This document shows, piece after piece, positions 44,250 through 54,300 of a DNA stretch of 64,000 bases (positions are counted from its first letter, which is position 1; each line of letters begins with the position of its first letter). Position numbers and translations under genes: made by a program. This stretch comes from JAIBAJ01 sp965284645 (lineage in GTDB: Bacteria > Bacteroidota > Bacteroidia > JAIBAJ01): positions 2,728,001-2,792,000 of the forward strand of contig OZ260106.1 in NCBI GenBank assembly GCA_965284645.1, written 5' to 3'. The notes beneath the pieces are model-generated. The model was not told the DNA's origin. It ran no database searches and was given only the letters and a program-made list of their open reading frames with translations.

Positions 44250-45419
44250 CTAGGGATTAACCTGGATTTCGGCCGCCATTTGTTGGGCTTTCCGCACCAG
44301 CATTTTAGTATCCGTATCCACCGAGTCATAGGCTAGGGCAACGGCCATCCTACGATTGGGTCGGGTGCTAGGTTTACCAAACACTTTTACATCGCTGTTG
44401 GGGTAGGCCATCGCTTTTTCAATGCCTACGATGCGGGGATAATCGCTGCTGCTTTCCGTAGCCAACACCACAGCACTGGCAGCAGCCCTTTCGAGGGTAA
44501 TAGCCGGAATAGGCAAACCCAGCACAGCCCGAAGGTGAAGTTCAAATTCGTTTAAATTTTGGCTTCCCGCTAGGGTTACCATACCCGTATCGTGCGGACG
44601 GGGCGAAAGTTCAGAGAAATAAACCCCTTCCTCGGTCAAAAAGAATTCAACCCCCCAAATCCCAAATCCGGTGAGCGAAGCCGTAACTTTCGCCGCCATT
44701 TGTTGGGCTTCCTCTAGGTGTTCGGCCGAAATAGGACAAGGTTGCCAGCTTTCACGGTAATCCCCTTTTTCTTGTCGGTGGCCTATGGGCGGACAAAATA
44801 GGGTAGGACCATTTTTTTGTGTTATGGTAAGTAGTGTTATTTCAGTTTCGAATGTAATAAACTGTTCTACAATCACTTCCTTTAGATCGCCTCGTGCGTT
44901 TGTTGAAGCATATTCCCAAGCCTTATCAATTTCTTCCGTAGTTTTTACCGTGCTTTGTCCTTTCCCCGAGCTACTCATGAGGGGTTTCACCACACAAGGC
45001 AAACCCACAAAGGCCACCGCTTGTCGGTATTCATCGAGTGAAGTGGCATAGCGGAATCGGGCCGTTTTCAGGTTCAGTTCGTTTGCTGCCAGGTCGCGGA
45101 TAGCGCGTCGGTTCATGGTAAAATTAGCGGCGCGGGCACTTGGCACCACTTGCATACCTTGGTTTTCGTAGGCATAAAGTCGTTCCGTTCGGATGGCCTC
45201 AATTTCAGGCACAATCAAATCAGGTTGATGTTTTTCCACAACACGGTCTAGGGCATTGCCATCCAGCATATCGATTACTTCAAAGCCATGAGCAACTTGC
45301 ATAGCGGGCGCATTCGGGTAATTATCTACAGCCACAACCGTTTGGCCGAGGCGTTGGGCGGCGATTACAAATTCCTTACCCAGTTCGCCCGATCCGAGCA
45401 GGAGTATTTTTTTATGCAT
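44250..45419 (-). CDS. purT: Formate-dependent phosphoribosylglycinamide formyltransferase PurT
   Basis: A 389-residue ATP-grasp enzyme of purine synthesis. It makes formyl-GAR from GAR, formate and ATP as an alternative to the folate-dependent PurN. Seen: MHKKILLLGSGELGKEFVIA at the start, VVAVDNYPNAPAMQVAH, VPEIEAIRTERL, the ATP-grasp segment VVKPLMSSSGKGQS, GVEFFLTEEGVYFSELSPRPHDTGMVTL and the C-terminal FGKPSTRPNRRMAVAL. Length matches (about 390). The frame is open 53 codons upstream, but that part has low-complexity Phe/Pro content and the ATG at 45419 gives the canonical start. Confidence 0.95.
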   Translation of the reverse strand: MHKKILLLGSGELGKEFVIAAQRLGQTVVAVDNYPNAPAMQVAHGFEVIDMLDGNALDRVVEKHQPDLIVPEIEAIRTERLYAYENQGMQVVPSARAANFTMNRRAIRDLAANELNLKTARFRYATSLDEYRQAVAFVGLPCVVKPLMSSSGKGQSTVKTTEEIDKAWEYASTNARGDLKEVIVEQFITFETEITLLTITQKNGPTLFCPPIGHRQEKGDYRESWQPCPISAEHLEEAQQMAAKVTASLTGFGIWGVEFFLTEEGVYFSELSPRPHDTGMVTLAGSQNLNEFELHLRAVLGLPIPAITLERAAASAVVLATESSSDYPRIVGIEKAMAYPNSDVKVFGKPSTRPNRRMAVALAYDSVDTDTKMLVRKAQQMAAEIQVNP

Positions 45420-45556
45420 GGTTGAAAAAAATGGCAGGGCAAAACAAGGATAAAAAGGAATAGGGCAGGGCAGATAGCGAAAAAATAGTTGCACACGTTT
45501 TAGAGGCAGGATGGAAGGTACCATTGAAGGATAAAAAGTAAAATAATTAGAAGGTT

Positions 45557-45702
45557 TAGGCGTGCCCCCTCCGCCCAAAAAACTGTAGTGCTGGGTTTGG
45601 GCAGTGTACTGGGGCGTTCGGGTCGGGCTATTCGCTGCAAATCCTCGCGCCTTTCGCTTACGCTCAGGCCGCTGTGGGTTTTCCGCTGCTATCCCTGCCC
45701 GA
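45557..45702 (-). repeat. Structured intergenic repeat, copy e
   Basis: Minus-strand copy. Head TCGGGCAGGGATAGCAGCGG (from 45702 down), then ACCCACAGCGG, a variable hairpin, GGATTTGCAGCGAATAG, and a short stem CGCCC/GGGCG (45572-45576 with 45612-45616). Tail GGGGGCACGCCTAAA. It lies in the 683-bp spacer between purT and the AAA ATPase gene and marks the left side of the accessory island. Its head points towards copy f. Confidence 0.75.
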
Positions 45703-45968
45703 GGAGAGTGTGCAGGAACTTGGGTTTTGGTGGTTTAAATAAGGAGTGGTAAAAATGGCACCGATTTGTTTTGCTGTAGAAACTGAATTAGGAAATAAAA
45801 GACAGTAAACTTTCATAGACAATTGCACATACATAGCAAATAGTTTGGAAATTGGTGCTATAAATAAGAGAAGAATTAATTTTACATCGGGCCATTTTTG
45901 TAAATTATTTTCGCCTATTTTTGAAGGCAGATTTTGGGTTAGGGAAATAGAAAGGCACTTATAAGTAA

Positions 45969-45975
45969 GTTAGCG
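45969..45975 (+). other. Candidate recombination core site at the left edge of the cassette-like array
   Basis: GTTAGCG, followed by GCAAG, resembles the right core boxes of the three attC-like palindromes (GTTATAG at 48258, GTTGGCG at 55876). No palindrome precedes it. It may be the junction where the first cassette entered, or chance. Confidence 0.35.
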
Positions 45976-46065
45976 GCAAGCGAAAAAAAAGCGACATTAA
46001 CAGAATTCTCGAACGAAAACAAACAAAAAAGACATTTATTTTTCCTAAAATCACAAAATAAAGAC

Positions 46066-46073
46066 TACCTTTG
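46066..46073 (+). promoter_or_regulatory. -7 promoter box for the RloA/RloB-like pair
   Basis: TACCTTTG matches TAnnTTTG and ends 29 nt before the ATG at 46103. It lies inside the cassette-like unit, so the genes need no outside promoter. Confidence 0.55.
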
Positions 46074-46102
46074 CAGGTAATTAATCAAAAACAGACAGAA
46101 AG

Positions 46103-47437
46103 ATGCTTCTGCAATTTTCAATTAAAAACTTTAGGACATTTAAGGACAAAGCAACTTTGAGCCTTATTGCTTCTAACTATGACAAAGAAACCAGAGAGCA
46201 CGAAAACATCGTAATCAATGAAAACTTTGGTCTAAGACTTCTCAAAAGTGCAGTTATTTATGGTGCAAACGCAAGCGGCAAAAGCAAGTTGCTTGACGCA
46301 TTTGCATTTATGCGATATTTTGTAATCAATAGTTCAAAGGAAAGCCAAAAAGGCGAGACTATTGAAGTAGAGCCTTTTAGACTAAGTACTGAAACAGAAA
46401 ACGAACCTTCTGAATTTGAAATCATTTTTGTTCACAACAAAGTGCTTTATCGCTATGGCTTTGAGGCGACAAATGAAAAAATTGTATCTGAATGGCTTTA
46501 TAACAAACCAAAAACAAAAGAAGTTGAACTCTTTTACAGAGATGGAAGCATCTTCAATATTCACGGACGAAGTTTTACCAAAGGCAATACTGTAGTAAAA
46601 GAAGGTCTAGTTCGAGATAATGCGTTATTAATTTCCGTAGCAGCTCAATTCAATGAAAAAACTGCAATCAATGTATTGGATTGGTTTAAAAGACTTAAAA
46701 CCTTATCAGGGTTAAATGAGTCAGGCTACCAAGGTTTTACAATGGGGAAAGCAGAATCGTCAGAATACAAACATAAAATTCTTGAACTACTTAAAGCCGC
46801 AGATCTTGGAATTCAGGATATTAAGATGCAGAAATTAGATATTGATAGTCTTCCAAAAGATTTACCAAAAGAGTTAAGAGACAAACTTATTAGAGAAATT
46901 AAAGAAGATAATGCTGAATTCTTTTCTGATGTTTCAACAACACATCGAAAGTTTGACGTAAATAAAAATGCCGTAAGCTTTGAATATTTCTCACTAGAAA
47001 ATGATGAATCGTCAGGAACAAGTAAATTTTTCGCTCTTACAGGACCTATTCTTGATGTTGTTGAGAACGGGTACACTTTAGTAGTTGATGAGTTAGATTC
47101 AAAACTTCATCCAAATTTGGTTTGTAAAATCGTTTCACTTTTTAACTCAAATGAGTTTAACAAGAAGAACGCACAATTGATTTTCAATACACACGACACC
47201 AACTTATTAAGTTCAGGACTATTCAGAAGAGACCAAATTTGGTTTACAAATAAAAATAAATACGGAGAAGCAAAACTTTACTCTTTAGCTGACTTTAAAT
47301 CAGATGAAGTGAGAAAAAATGACCCTTTTGAAGATAATTACATTAAGGGTAAATATGGTGCAGTTCCATTTCTTGGCTTTTTTGATAACCTAAAATTTTT
47401 ATTGACAGAAAATGAAAATGAAGGACAAAAAAGCTGA
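46103..47437 (+). CDS. AbiLi/RloA-like AAA ATPase (phage defence)
   Basis: A 444-residue ATPase of the AAA15/AAA21 SMC-like group. It begins MLLQFSIKNFRTFKDKATLSL, typical of these RecF-like ATPases. Walker A is GANASGKS at 54-61, a signature-like SGTSKFFAL occurs near 308, and Walker B is LVVDELD around 326-332, followed by the H-loop FNTHD. It partners the RloB-like protein downstream, whose start lies 26 bp inside this gene, so translation is coupled. The pair matches the AbiL abortive-infection architecture (AbiLi ATPase plus AbiLii RloB). In such systems the ATPase is thought to sense infection and release or activate the TOPRIM-like partner. Phage defence here is inferred from that family. 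Confidence 0.83.
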   Translation: MLLQFSIKNFRTFKDKATLSLIASNYDKETREHENIVINENFGLRLLKSAVIYGANASGKSKLLDAFAFMRYFVINSSKESQKGETIEVEPFRLSTETENEPSEFEIIFVHNKVLYRYGFEATNEKIVSEWLYNKPKTKEVELFYRDGSIFNIHGRSFTKGNTVVKEGLVRDNALLISVAAQFNEKTAINVLDWFKRLKTLSGLNESGYQGFTMGKAESSEYKHKILELLKAADLGIQDIKMQKLDIDSLPKDLPKELRDKLIREIKEDNAEFFSDVSTTHRKFDVNKNAVSFEYFSLENDESSGTSKFFALTGPILDVVENGYTLVVDELDSKLHPNLVCKIVSLFNSNEFNKKNAQLIFNTHDTNLLSSGLFRRDQIWFTNKNKYGEAKLYSLADFKSDEVRKNDPFEDNYIKGKYGAVPFLGFFDNLKFLLTENENEGQKS

Positions 47438-48119
47438 ACAAAAAGCAGCTAAGCAAAAGCATATAGAACTGTTAAAGGCTAAACGGAGAAAAGAACCGAG
47501 CCTAGAAAGACCTGTTGCTGAGTTAACAGAAAAACCCTCTATTCTTATTGTTTGTGAAGGAGAAAATACAGAACCCTCTTATTTCAATCAATTCAGAATT
47601 ACTTCAGCAAAAGTCAAATCAGTTGGAGAAGGATATAATACAGTTTCATTAGTGAATAGAGCCTTTGTTTTAGCCCAACAAGGAAACTACGACCAAGTTT
47701 GGTGTGTGTTTGACAAAGATGATTTTAACGACAATGACTTCAACTCTGCAATTCAAATAGCAGAAGCCAATAACTTTGGAGTAGCCTACTCAAATCAATC
47801 GTTTGAATATTGGTTGATATTACACTTTAATGACCATCAAGGTGGTGGAATGCACAGAAATAGCTATAACGATAGAATAAACGAACACCTTAAGCCATTC
47901 AAAGTAATTTATGATGGAAACGGGACTAAATTAATTGAAGAAGATTTTTTTGAGTTACTTGATGGAATAGACCTTAAAATGAGTAAAAAAAGAGTTGAAC
48001 TTGCAATTGTTAGAGCAGAAAGAAATTACAAAAATCTTGACCATACAAATCCTGCAAAAGAAGAATCGTCAACGACTGTATTTAGACTAGTTAGAGAACT
48101 ATTGAAATATGTTGAATGA
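47412..48119 (+). CDS. AbiLii/RloB-like TOPRIM-fold effector
   Basis: A 235-residue RloB family protein. A basic N-terminal ~30 residues (KKAEQKAAKQKHIELLKAKR) precede the TOPRIM-like core: ILIVCEGENTEPSYF with the conserved E49, and WCVFDKDDF with D101 and D103. These acidic residues are expected to bind Mg and cut nucleic acid. Further conserved segments are NQSFEYWLILHF and the late YKNLDHTNPAKEESSTTVF region. It overlaps the ATPase gene by 26 bp. The likely role is the toxic nuclease of an AbiL-type system (inferred). Its stop is directly followed by the attC-like palindrome A. Confidence 0.82.
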   Translation: MKMKDKKAEQKAAKQKHIELLKAKRRKEPSLERPVAELTEKPSILIVCEGENTEPSYFNQFRITSAKVKSVGEGYNTVSLVNRAFVLAQQGNYDQVWCVFDKDDFNDNDFNSAIQIAEANNFGVAYSNQSFEYWLILHFNDHQGGGMHRNSYNDRINEHLKPFKVIYDGNGTKLIEEDFFELLDGIDLKMSKKRVELAIVRAERNYKNLDHTNPAKEESSTTVFRLVRELLKYVE

Positions 48120-48125
48120 TAGAAC

Positions 48126-48268
48126 GCCAGCCGGTAACAGTGGGCAAGGTCAATAAGCGCTTTTGCACTTCGAATAAGGCTTTTGGTGAAAAACTTAGAG
48201 CCGCTGTTTAAATAAACTTTTATCTGTAAATTCGCTTACTGCCCCTGCCCCCAAAACGTTATAGCCAA
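48126..48268 (+). other. attC-like palindrome A
   Basis: An imperfect palindrome right after the RloB stop. The left core ends GGTAAC (AAC 48136-48138) and the right core is GTTATAG (48258-48264), 119 nt apart. The arms GGGCA...ATAAGCG and CGCTTACTGCCC pair with bulges, as integron attC sites do. It shares a long stretch with palindrome C, including TCTGTAAATTCGCTTA and TTTTGGTGAAAAA. Confidence 0.6.
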
Positions 48269-48616
48269 TGGTAGGACGACCGTTCACAAGACGACTGACC
48301 GACCAATTTTTAAACATTAAACACAAAGACAAACCATTTTAACAGGTGACCAACATACAGACCATATTTCAACTGGACAGCAACTGAGCCGACACTCATT
48401 GCCGACCCTTCTGTATTTTTTATTTTCCCCACCGCACATTTTTTTAATTCAATTTTTAGCCAGCCGCACAAATGGCAAATTTGGTTTTGCCCGATACACA
48501 AGCCGACCCTTCGCAAAACCAAAAGAGCCATTTTTTGCCAACGCACCGACAATGACATTGAGCATTTAAAACTTAACTTAGCCGACAGAAATAATATAAA
48601 ATATTGACACCATAAA
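48269..48616 (+). other. Non-coding leader of the hsd unit with a long hairpin
   Basis: 348 bp without a gene. It is C-rich and G-poor on the plus strand. An 11-bp perfect inverted repeat, TTTGGTTTTGC (48480-48490) and GCAAAACCAAA (48513-48523), is extended by AAATGGC/GCCATTT. The loop carries CACAAGCCGAC (48497-48507), an 11-mer that recurs in the hairpin loop downstream of hsdR. No clear -7 box is seen before hsdM. Confidence 0.55.
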
Positions 48617-50179
48617 ATGGCAAAACAGAAGAAAGAAATTAAAGAAAAAGCAATTGAAGTTACCCTTTGGGATGCTGCAAATAAATTGAGAGGAAGCGTT
48701 GAACCTGCCGAATATAAACACGTGGTATTAGGACTGATTTTCTTAAAGTTTGCCAGCGACAAATTTGAAGAACACCGGGCCAAACTCATTGCCGAGGGCA
48801 AAGATAAATACATTGAAATGGCTGAGTTCTACAATATGAACAATGTATTTTTCTTGGAAGAAACAAGCCGTTGGAGTTATCTGATAAAAAGAGCCAAGCA
48901 AAACGACATTGCGTTGCTTATTGACACTGCTTTGCACACCATTGAGAAAAACAACAAGGCACTAAAAGGTGCATTGCCCGATAATTACTTTTCTCGTTTG
49001 GGATTAGATGTTACCAAACTGGCTTCTTTGCTCGATACCATCAACGACATTGACACCACCAAAGACCCCAAGCAAGATGTTGTTGGAAAAGTGTATGAAT
49101 ACTTCCTTTCCAAATTTGCATTGGCAGAAGGAAAAGGCAAAGGAGAATTTTACACACCCAAAAGCATTGTAAACCTGATTGCCGAAATGATTGAACCCTA
49201 CAAGGGCATTATCTATGACCCTGCCTGTGGTTCGGGCGGTATGTTTGTGCAGAGTATCAAGTTTATTGAAGCACACCACGGCAACAAAAAAGAAATTTCC
49301 ATTTACGGACAGGAATACACCAACACCACCTACAAACTGGCAAAGATGAACCTTGCCATACGAGGCATTAGCGGCAACTTAGGCGAAAAAGCAGCCGACA
49401 CTTTTCTAGACGACCAACACAAAGACCTGAAAGCTGACTTTATTATGGCCAACCCTCCTTTTAACCAAAAGGACTGGCGGGCTGAAAATGAATTGACAGA
49501 CGACCCACGCTGGAGAGGTTATGATGTACCTCCCAAAAGCAACGCCAATTACGGTTGGATTTTGAATATGGTTAGTAAGCTCTCGGAAAATGGTGTTGCA
49601 GGTTTTATCTTGGCTAATGGTGCTTTGAGTGGTAGTGGCGAAGAATATAAAATACGCAGAAAACTGATTGAAAATAATTTGGTGGAAGCCATTTTGGTAT
49701 TGCCACAGGATATGTTTTATACCACCAACATCAGCGTTACGCTTTGGATATTGAATAAAAATAAAAAAGCTCAAAGCCGAAATATTGGAGACGAACAACG
49801 CCAATACCGCAATCGTGAACAGGAAATCTTATTTATGGATTTGCGACAAATGGGTGAACCTTTTGAAAAGAAGTTCAAACAACTTTCTGACAGTGAAATT
49901 CAAAAAGTGGCAAGCACTTACCACCTATGGAAGACTAAGGAAATTGAAAACATACCTGAGTTCTGCTATTCTGCTTCGTTTGAAGAAGTAGCGAAAAAAG
50001 ATTTTTCGTTGGTTCCGAGCAAATACATTGAGTTTATAAACAGGGATGAGAATATTGACTTTGACGAGAAAATGAACGCTTTGAAAAATGAGTTAGCCGA
50101 CTTGCTAAAAGCGGAAGCACAAAGTAAAAATGATTTACTAACTGTATTTAAAGAATTGGGTTATGAATTCAGACTATAA
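48617..50179 (+). CDS. hsdM: Type I restriction-modification system, methyltransferase subunit HsdM
   Basis: A 520-residue N6-adenine DNA methyltransferase. The HsdM N-terminal helical domain (LWDAANKLRGSVEPAEYKHVVLGLIFLKFASDKFEE) is followed by the SAM-binding motif I DPACGSGG at 201-208 and the catalytic motif IV NPPF at 279-282. It methylates the recognition site given by HsdS to protect host DNA and forms the core M2S complex. Length is usual (about 500-530). The 3' end overlaps hsdS by 17 bp. It is the first gene of the second cassette-like unit. Confidence 0.95.
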   Translation: MAKQKKEIKEKAIEVTLWDAANKLRGSVEPAEYKHVVLGLIFLKFASDKFEEHRAKLIAEGKDKYIEMAEFYNMNNVFFLEETSRWSYLIKRAKQNDIALLIDTALHTIEKNNKALKGALPDNYFSRLGLDVTKLASLLDTINDIDTTKDPKQDVVGKVYEYFLSKFALAEGKGKGEFYTPKSIVNLIAEMIEPYKGIIYDPACGSGGMFVQSIKFIEAHHGNKKEISIYGQEYTNTTYKLAKMNLAIRGISGNLGEKAADTFLDDQHKDLKADFIMANPPFNQKDWRAENELTDDPRWRGYDVPPKSNANYGWILNMVSKLSENGVAGFILANGALSGSGEEYKIRRKLIENNLVEAILVLPQDMFYTTNISVTLWILNKNKKAQSRNIGDEQRQYRNREQEILFMDLRQMGEPFEKKFKQLSDSEIQKVASTYHLWKTKEIENIPEFCYSASFEEVAKKDFSLVPSKYIEFINRDENIDFDEKMNALKNELADLLKAEAQSKNDLLTVFKELGYEFRL

Positions 50180-51356
50180 AAGATTGGGAAACTATATTGA
50201 GGCAGTAAACAGACGAAATATAGATTGTAGAGTTACAGACTTGAGAGGATTAAGCTTGACAAAGGAGTTTCGTAGTTCAACATCTAACATTGTCGGAACA
50301 GATATGTCAACCTATAAGATTATGCATAAGTATGATTTTGCAGCAAATTTTATGGGTTTAGGAGTTCTTGTTGATAAGGCTGCAATAGTCCTCAAATTAG
50401 ATGAAAAGCCCAACATAGTTTCTGGTGCCTACCCTGTATTTAAAGTTCGAGATGAAAATGAGTTACATCCTGAGTATTTAATGATGTGGCTAATCAGATC
50501 AGAGTTTGATAGGTTTTGTGTGTTTAAATCAGACAGAGGAATCAGAGGTGGTTTTGATTGGAATGATTTATTAGAGGTTCAACTTCCCATACCCCACATA
50601 GACAAACAACGAGAAATCGTAAAAGAATACAACGTTATCCAAAACCGCATAGCCCTTAACCAACAACTCATCCAAAAACTGGAAGAAACCGCACAGGCGA
50701 TTTATAAGCAGTGGTTTGTGGAGTTTGAATTTCCTGATGAAAACGGAATGCCTTATAAAAGCAATGGCGGGGCTTTGGTTTGGAATGAGGGATTAGGGAA
50801 AGAAATTCCGTTGGGGTGGGAAGTTGGTGGATTATCTAAAATAGCAACAATTATTATGGGTCAATCACCAGAAGGAGAAACTTATAATAAGGTCGGAAAT
50901 GGAATGATTTTTTATCAAGGTCGAACTGATTTTGGTTATAGATTTCCTGACATTACAACATATACAACGCACCCAAAAAAGAAGGCTCTAAAAAATGATA
51001 TTCTTATTAGCGTAAGAGCTCCAGTTGGCGATTTGAATATTGCAATTGAAGATTGTGCAATTGGACGAGGTGTTGGAGCATTAAGAAGTAAACTAAAATG
51101 TAACTCTCATTTATTTTACACGCTTCAAAATTTGAAATCACATTTTGATATATCAGATGGTGAAGGAACTATTTTTGGTTCAATCAATAAAGATGATTTG
51201 CACAATGTTGAAGTAGTTTATTCTGAAAATGAAATAAAAAAATTTGATAAAGTTACTCGACCAATTGATGATTCTATCAAAAATTACTGCATTCAAAACC
51301 AAAAGCTAACTGAACTAAAGGAGTTACTACTTTCCAAATTAGCCACAGTAGAATAG
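50163..51356 (+). CDS. hsdS: Type I restriction-modification system, specificity subunit HsdS
   Basis: A 397-residue specificity subunit with two target-recognition domains (about 1-145 and 215-355). A conserved helical spacer follows the first (PHIDKQREIVKEYNVIQNRIALNQQLIQKLEETAQAIYKQWF), and a second helical end closes the chain (QNQKLTELKELLLSKLATVE). Each domain reads one half of a bipartite DNA site; the sequence recognised cannot be predicted. The two TRD-coding parts look T-rich and AT-rich, while the spacer (about 50590-50810) is C- and A-rich, consistent with TRD exchange. It overlaps hsdM by 17 bp and lies one base from hsdR. Confidence 0.93.
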   Translation: MNSDYKRLGNYIEAVNRRNIDCRVTDLRGLSLTKEFRSSTSNIVGTDMSTYKIMHKYDFAANFMGLGVLVDKAAIVLKLDEKPNIVSGAYPVFKVRDENELHPEYLMMWLIRSEFDRFCVFKSDRGIRGGFDWNDLLEVQLPIPHIDKQREIVKEYNVIQNRIALNQQLIQKLEETAQAIYKQWFVEFEFPDENGMPYKSNGGALVWNEGLGKEIPLGWEVGGLSKIATIIMGQSPEGETYNKVGNGMIFYQGRTDFGYRFPDITTYTTHPKKKALKNDILISVRAPVGDLNIAIEDCAIGRGVGALRSKLKCNSHLFYTLQNLKSHFDISDGEGTIFGSINKDDLHNVEVVYSENEIKKFDKVTRPIDDSIKNYCIQNQKLTELKELLLSKLATVE

Positions 51357-51357
51357 A

Positions 51358-54300
51358 ATGAAATTCACCGAAGAAAAATTAGAAAGGGCATTTACCGAGT
51401 TGTTGGGGCAAGAAGGCTTTCCCCACCATTTGGGCATTACCATAAGTCGTAAGCCAGAAGATGTGTTGATTGAAGAAGATTTACAAACCTTTCTTTTAAA
51501 CCAATACGCAGGGCAAGGCATCACGGTAAACGAAATCAAATCTATTATTCTTCAACTCAAATCTCTTTCCGCTTACGACCTTTACGAAAGCAACAAAACA
51601 TTTTTAAAAATGCTTTCTGATGGTTTTATTCTCAAACGAGAAGACCGCAACCAAAAAGACATTTACATTCAGCTCATCAATTACGCAGGCTTAAACAAGC
51701 ATCGCCAACCCGAAGAAGGCGAAGTAATTTCCATAGTAGCAGAAGAAGAAACCCCATATCCAGCCGACAACAACATTTACAAATTCGTTAATCAATTAGA
51801 AATTCTTGGTTCAGAAAAACGAATCCCTGACGGCATAGTGTATATCAACGGTTTGCCTTTGGTGGTTTTTGAGTTCAAATCTGCCATTCGTGAAGAAGCC
51901 ACTATTTATGATGCTTTCAAGCAATTAACGGTTCGTTACCGCAGAGACATTCCCGAACTGTTTAAATACAATGCTTTTTGTGTTATCAGCGATGGCGTAA
52001 ACAACAAGGCAGGTTCGTTCTTTGCACCGTATGAGTTTTTCTATGCCTGGCGAAGAGTGGCAGGTTTGGCAAAGGATGTGGACGGCATCGACAGTATGTT
52101 TACACTCATTCAGGGAATGTTTCATAAAAACCGCTTGCGTGATATTATCCGCAACTTCATTTACATTCCTGATAGTTCTAAGAAAAATGAAAAAATAGTT
52201 TGTCGCTATCCGCAATACTATGCCGCAAGAGCCTTGTATGACAATATCAAGAAAGCACAAAAGCCCGAAGGAAACGGAAAAGGCGGCACTTACTTTGGTG
52301 CAACAGGTTGCGGAAAGAGTTTTACAATGCTTTACCTCACAAGGTTGTTGATGAAAAGCGAATACTTTGAAAGCCCAACCATTGTATTAATTACCGACCG
52401 CACCGATTTAGACGACCAACTTTCGGGGCAATTTACCAATGCCAAAAACTTTATTGGCGACAATACTGTGGTAAGTGTAGAGAGCAGAGCCAATTTGAGA
52501 GCATTACTTCAAGGCCGACAAAGCGGAGGCGTTTTTTTAACCACCATTCACAAGTTTACAGAAGATACCCAACTGCTCACTGACAGAACAAATGTGATTT
52601 GTATTTCGGACGAAGCACACAGAAGCCAAGTAAACCTTGACCAAAAAGTAAAAGTGACTGAAAATGGCGTTACCAAAACGTATGGCTTCGCCAAATACTT
52701 GCATGACTCATTACCCAATGCCACCTTTGTTGGTTTTACAGGAACTCCGATAGATGCAACGCTGGATGTATTTGGAAAAGTGGTGGATGCTTACACCATG
52801 ACAGAATCGGTGAAGGATGAAATCACCGTTAGAATTGTGTATGAAGGCAGAGCTGCCAAAGTGTTGTTGAATAATTCTAAACTCAAAGAGATTGAAGATT
52901 ATTACGCCAAGTGTGCCGAGATTGGAAGCAACGAAAATCAGATTGAGCAAAGCAAAAAAGAAATGGCACAGATGTATGCCATCATTGGCGACCCTGACCG
53001 TTTAAAAGCCGTTGCCGAAGATTTTGTAAACCATTATGAAAACAGAGTTTCGGAAGGGTCAACCGTAAAAGGCAAAGCAATGTTTGTGTGTAGCACTCGT
53101 GAAATAGCTTATGAGATGTATAAAAACATCATTGCACTAAAACCTGAATGGAACGAAATACGAGCAGCCGAAGAAGGAGCAGAACTCACCGAAAAAGATA
53201 AACGAGAACTTAAACCTATTGAACGCATCAAACTCATTGCCACCAGAGGGCAAGACGATGACGAGGAAATGTATGAACTGTTGGGGACAAAAGATCAACG
53301 CAAAGAATTAGACAGACAATTCAAAAACGAGAAATCGAATTTCAAAATTGCCATTGTGGTGGATATGTGGCTCACCGGTTTTGATGTTCCGTTCTTAGAT
53401 AGCATTTACATTGATAAACCAATTCAGCGACACAATTTAATTCAAACCATTTCACGAGTAAACCGCAAGTTTGAAGGCAAGAACAAAGGCTTGGTAGTGG
53501 ATTATATCGGCATCAAAAATCAAATGAATTTAGCCCTGAAGCAATACAGCGAAGGCGACAAAGACAATTTTGAAGACATTGCTGAATCCATCATCATAGT
53601 AAGAAATCATTTAGACCTTTTGGCTAAATTGTTTCACACCTTTGACAGTTCCAAGTATTTCAGCGGCACAACCATTCAGCAATTAAACACTTTGAATTTA
53701 GCAGCCGAATATGTGCAACAAAGCAAAGAATTTGAAACCCGATTTATGGGCTTGGTAAAGCGACTCAAAGCCGCTTATGATATTTGTGCAGGAAGCGAGC
53801 AACTAACGCAAACAGAAAGAGATTACACGCATTTTTATTTGGCGGTTCGGTCCATTGTTTTCAAACTCACCAAAGGCAATGCACCCGACACAGCGCAGAT
53901 GAACGCCAAAGTTCGGGAAATGATAAAAGAAGCATTGCAAAGTGAAGGAGTAGAGGAAATATTCAAACTTGGTGATGAAGCAGAAACCGAACAAGACATT
54001 TTTGATGAAGACTATTTGGCGAAAATTGAGAAAATCAAATTGCCGAATACCAAAATCAAATTGCTTCAACAGCTATTGGCTAAAGTGATTAGTGAAATCA
54101 AAAAAGTAAACCGTGTTAAAGGAATTGACTTTACTAAAAAAATGCAAGCCTTGGTAGAACGCTACAATGACCGTGATTCCAACGATATTTTGAGAAGTGA
54201 GGTTTATGAAGAAATGGCAAGTGCCTTGACAGATTTGATTTGGGAAGTTCACAAAGAATTTTCGGCAGGTGACGCTTTAGGAATTGACTTTGAAGAAAAA

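Noticed and set aside
45420..45578. N-terminal extension of PurT by 53 codons
   Set aside because: The added residues are low-complexity Phe/Pro and the canonical PurT start MHKKILLLGSGELG lies at 45419.
48310..48813. A 167-codon minus-strand frame upstream of and within hsdM
   Set aside because: It overlaps the conserved HsdM N-terminus and the C-rich non-coding leader; no recognisable domain.
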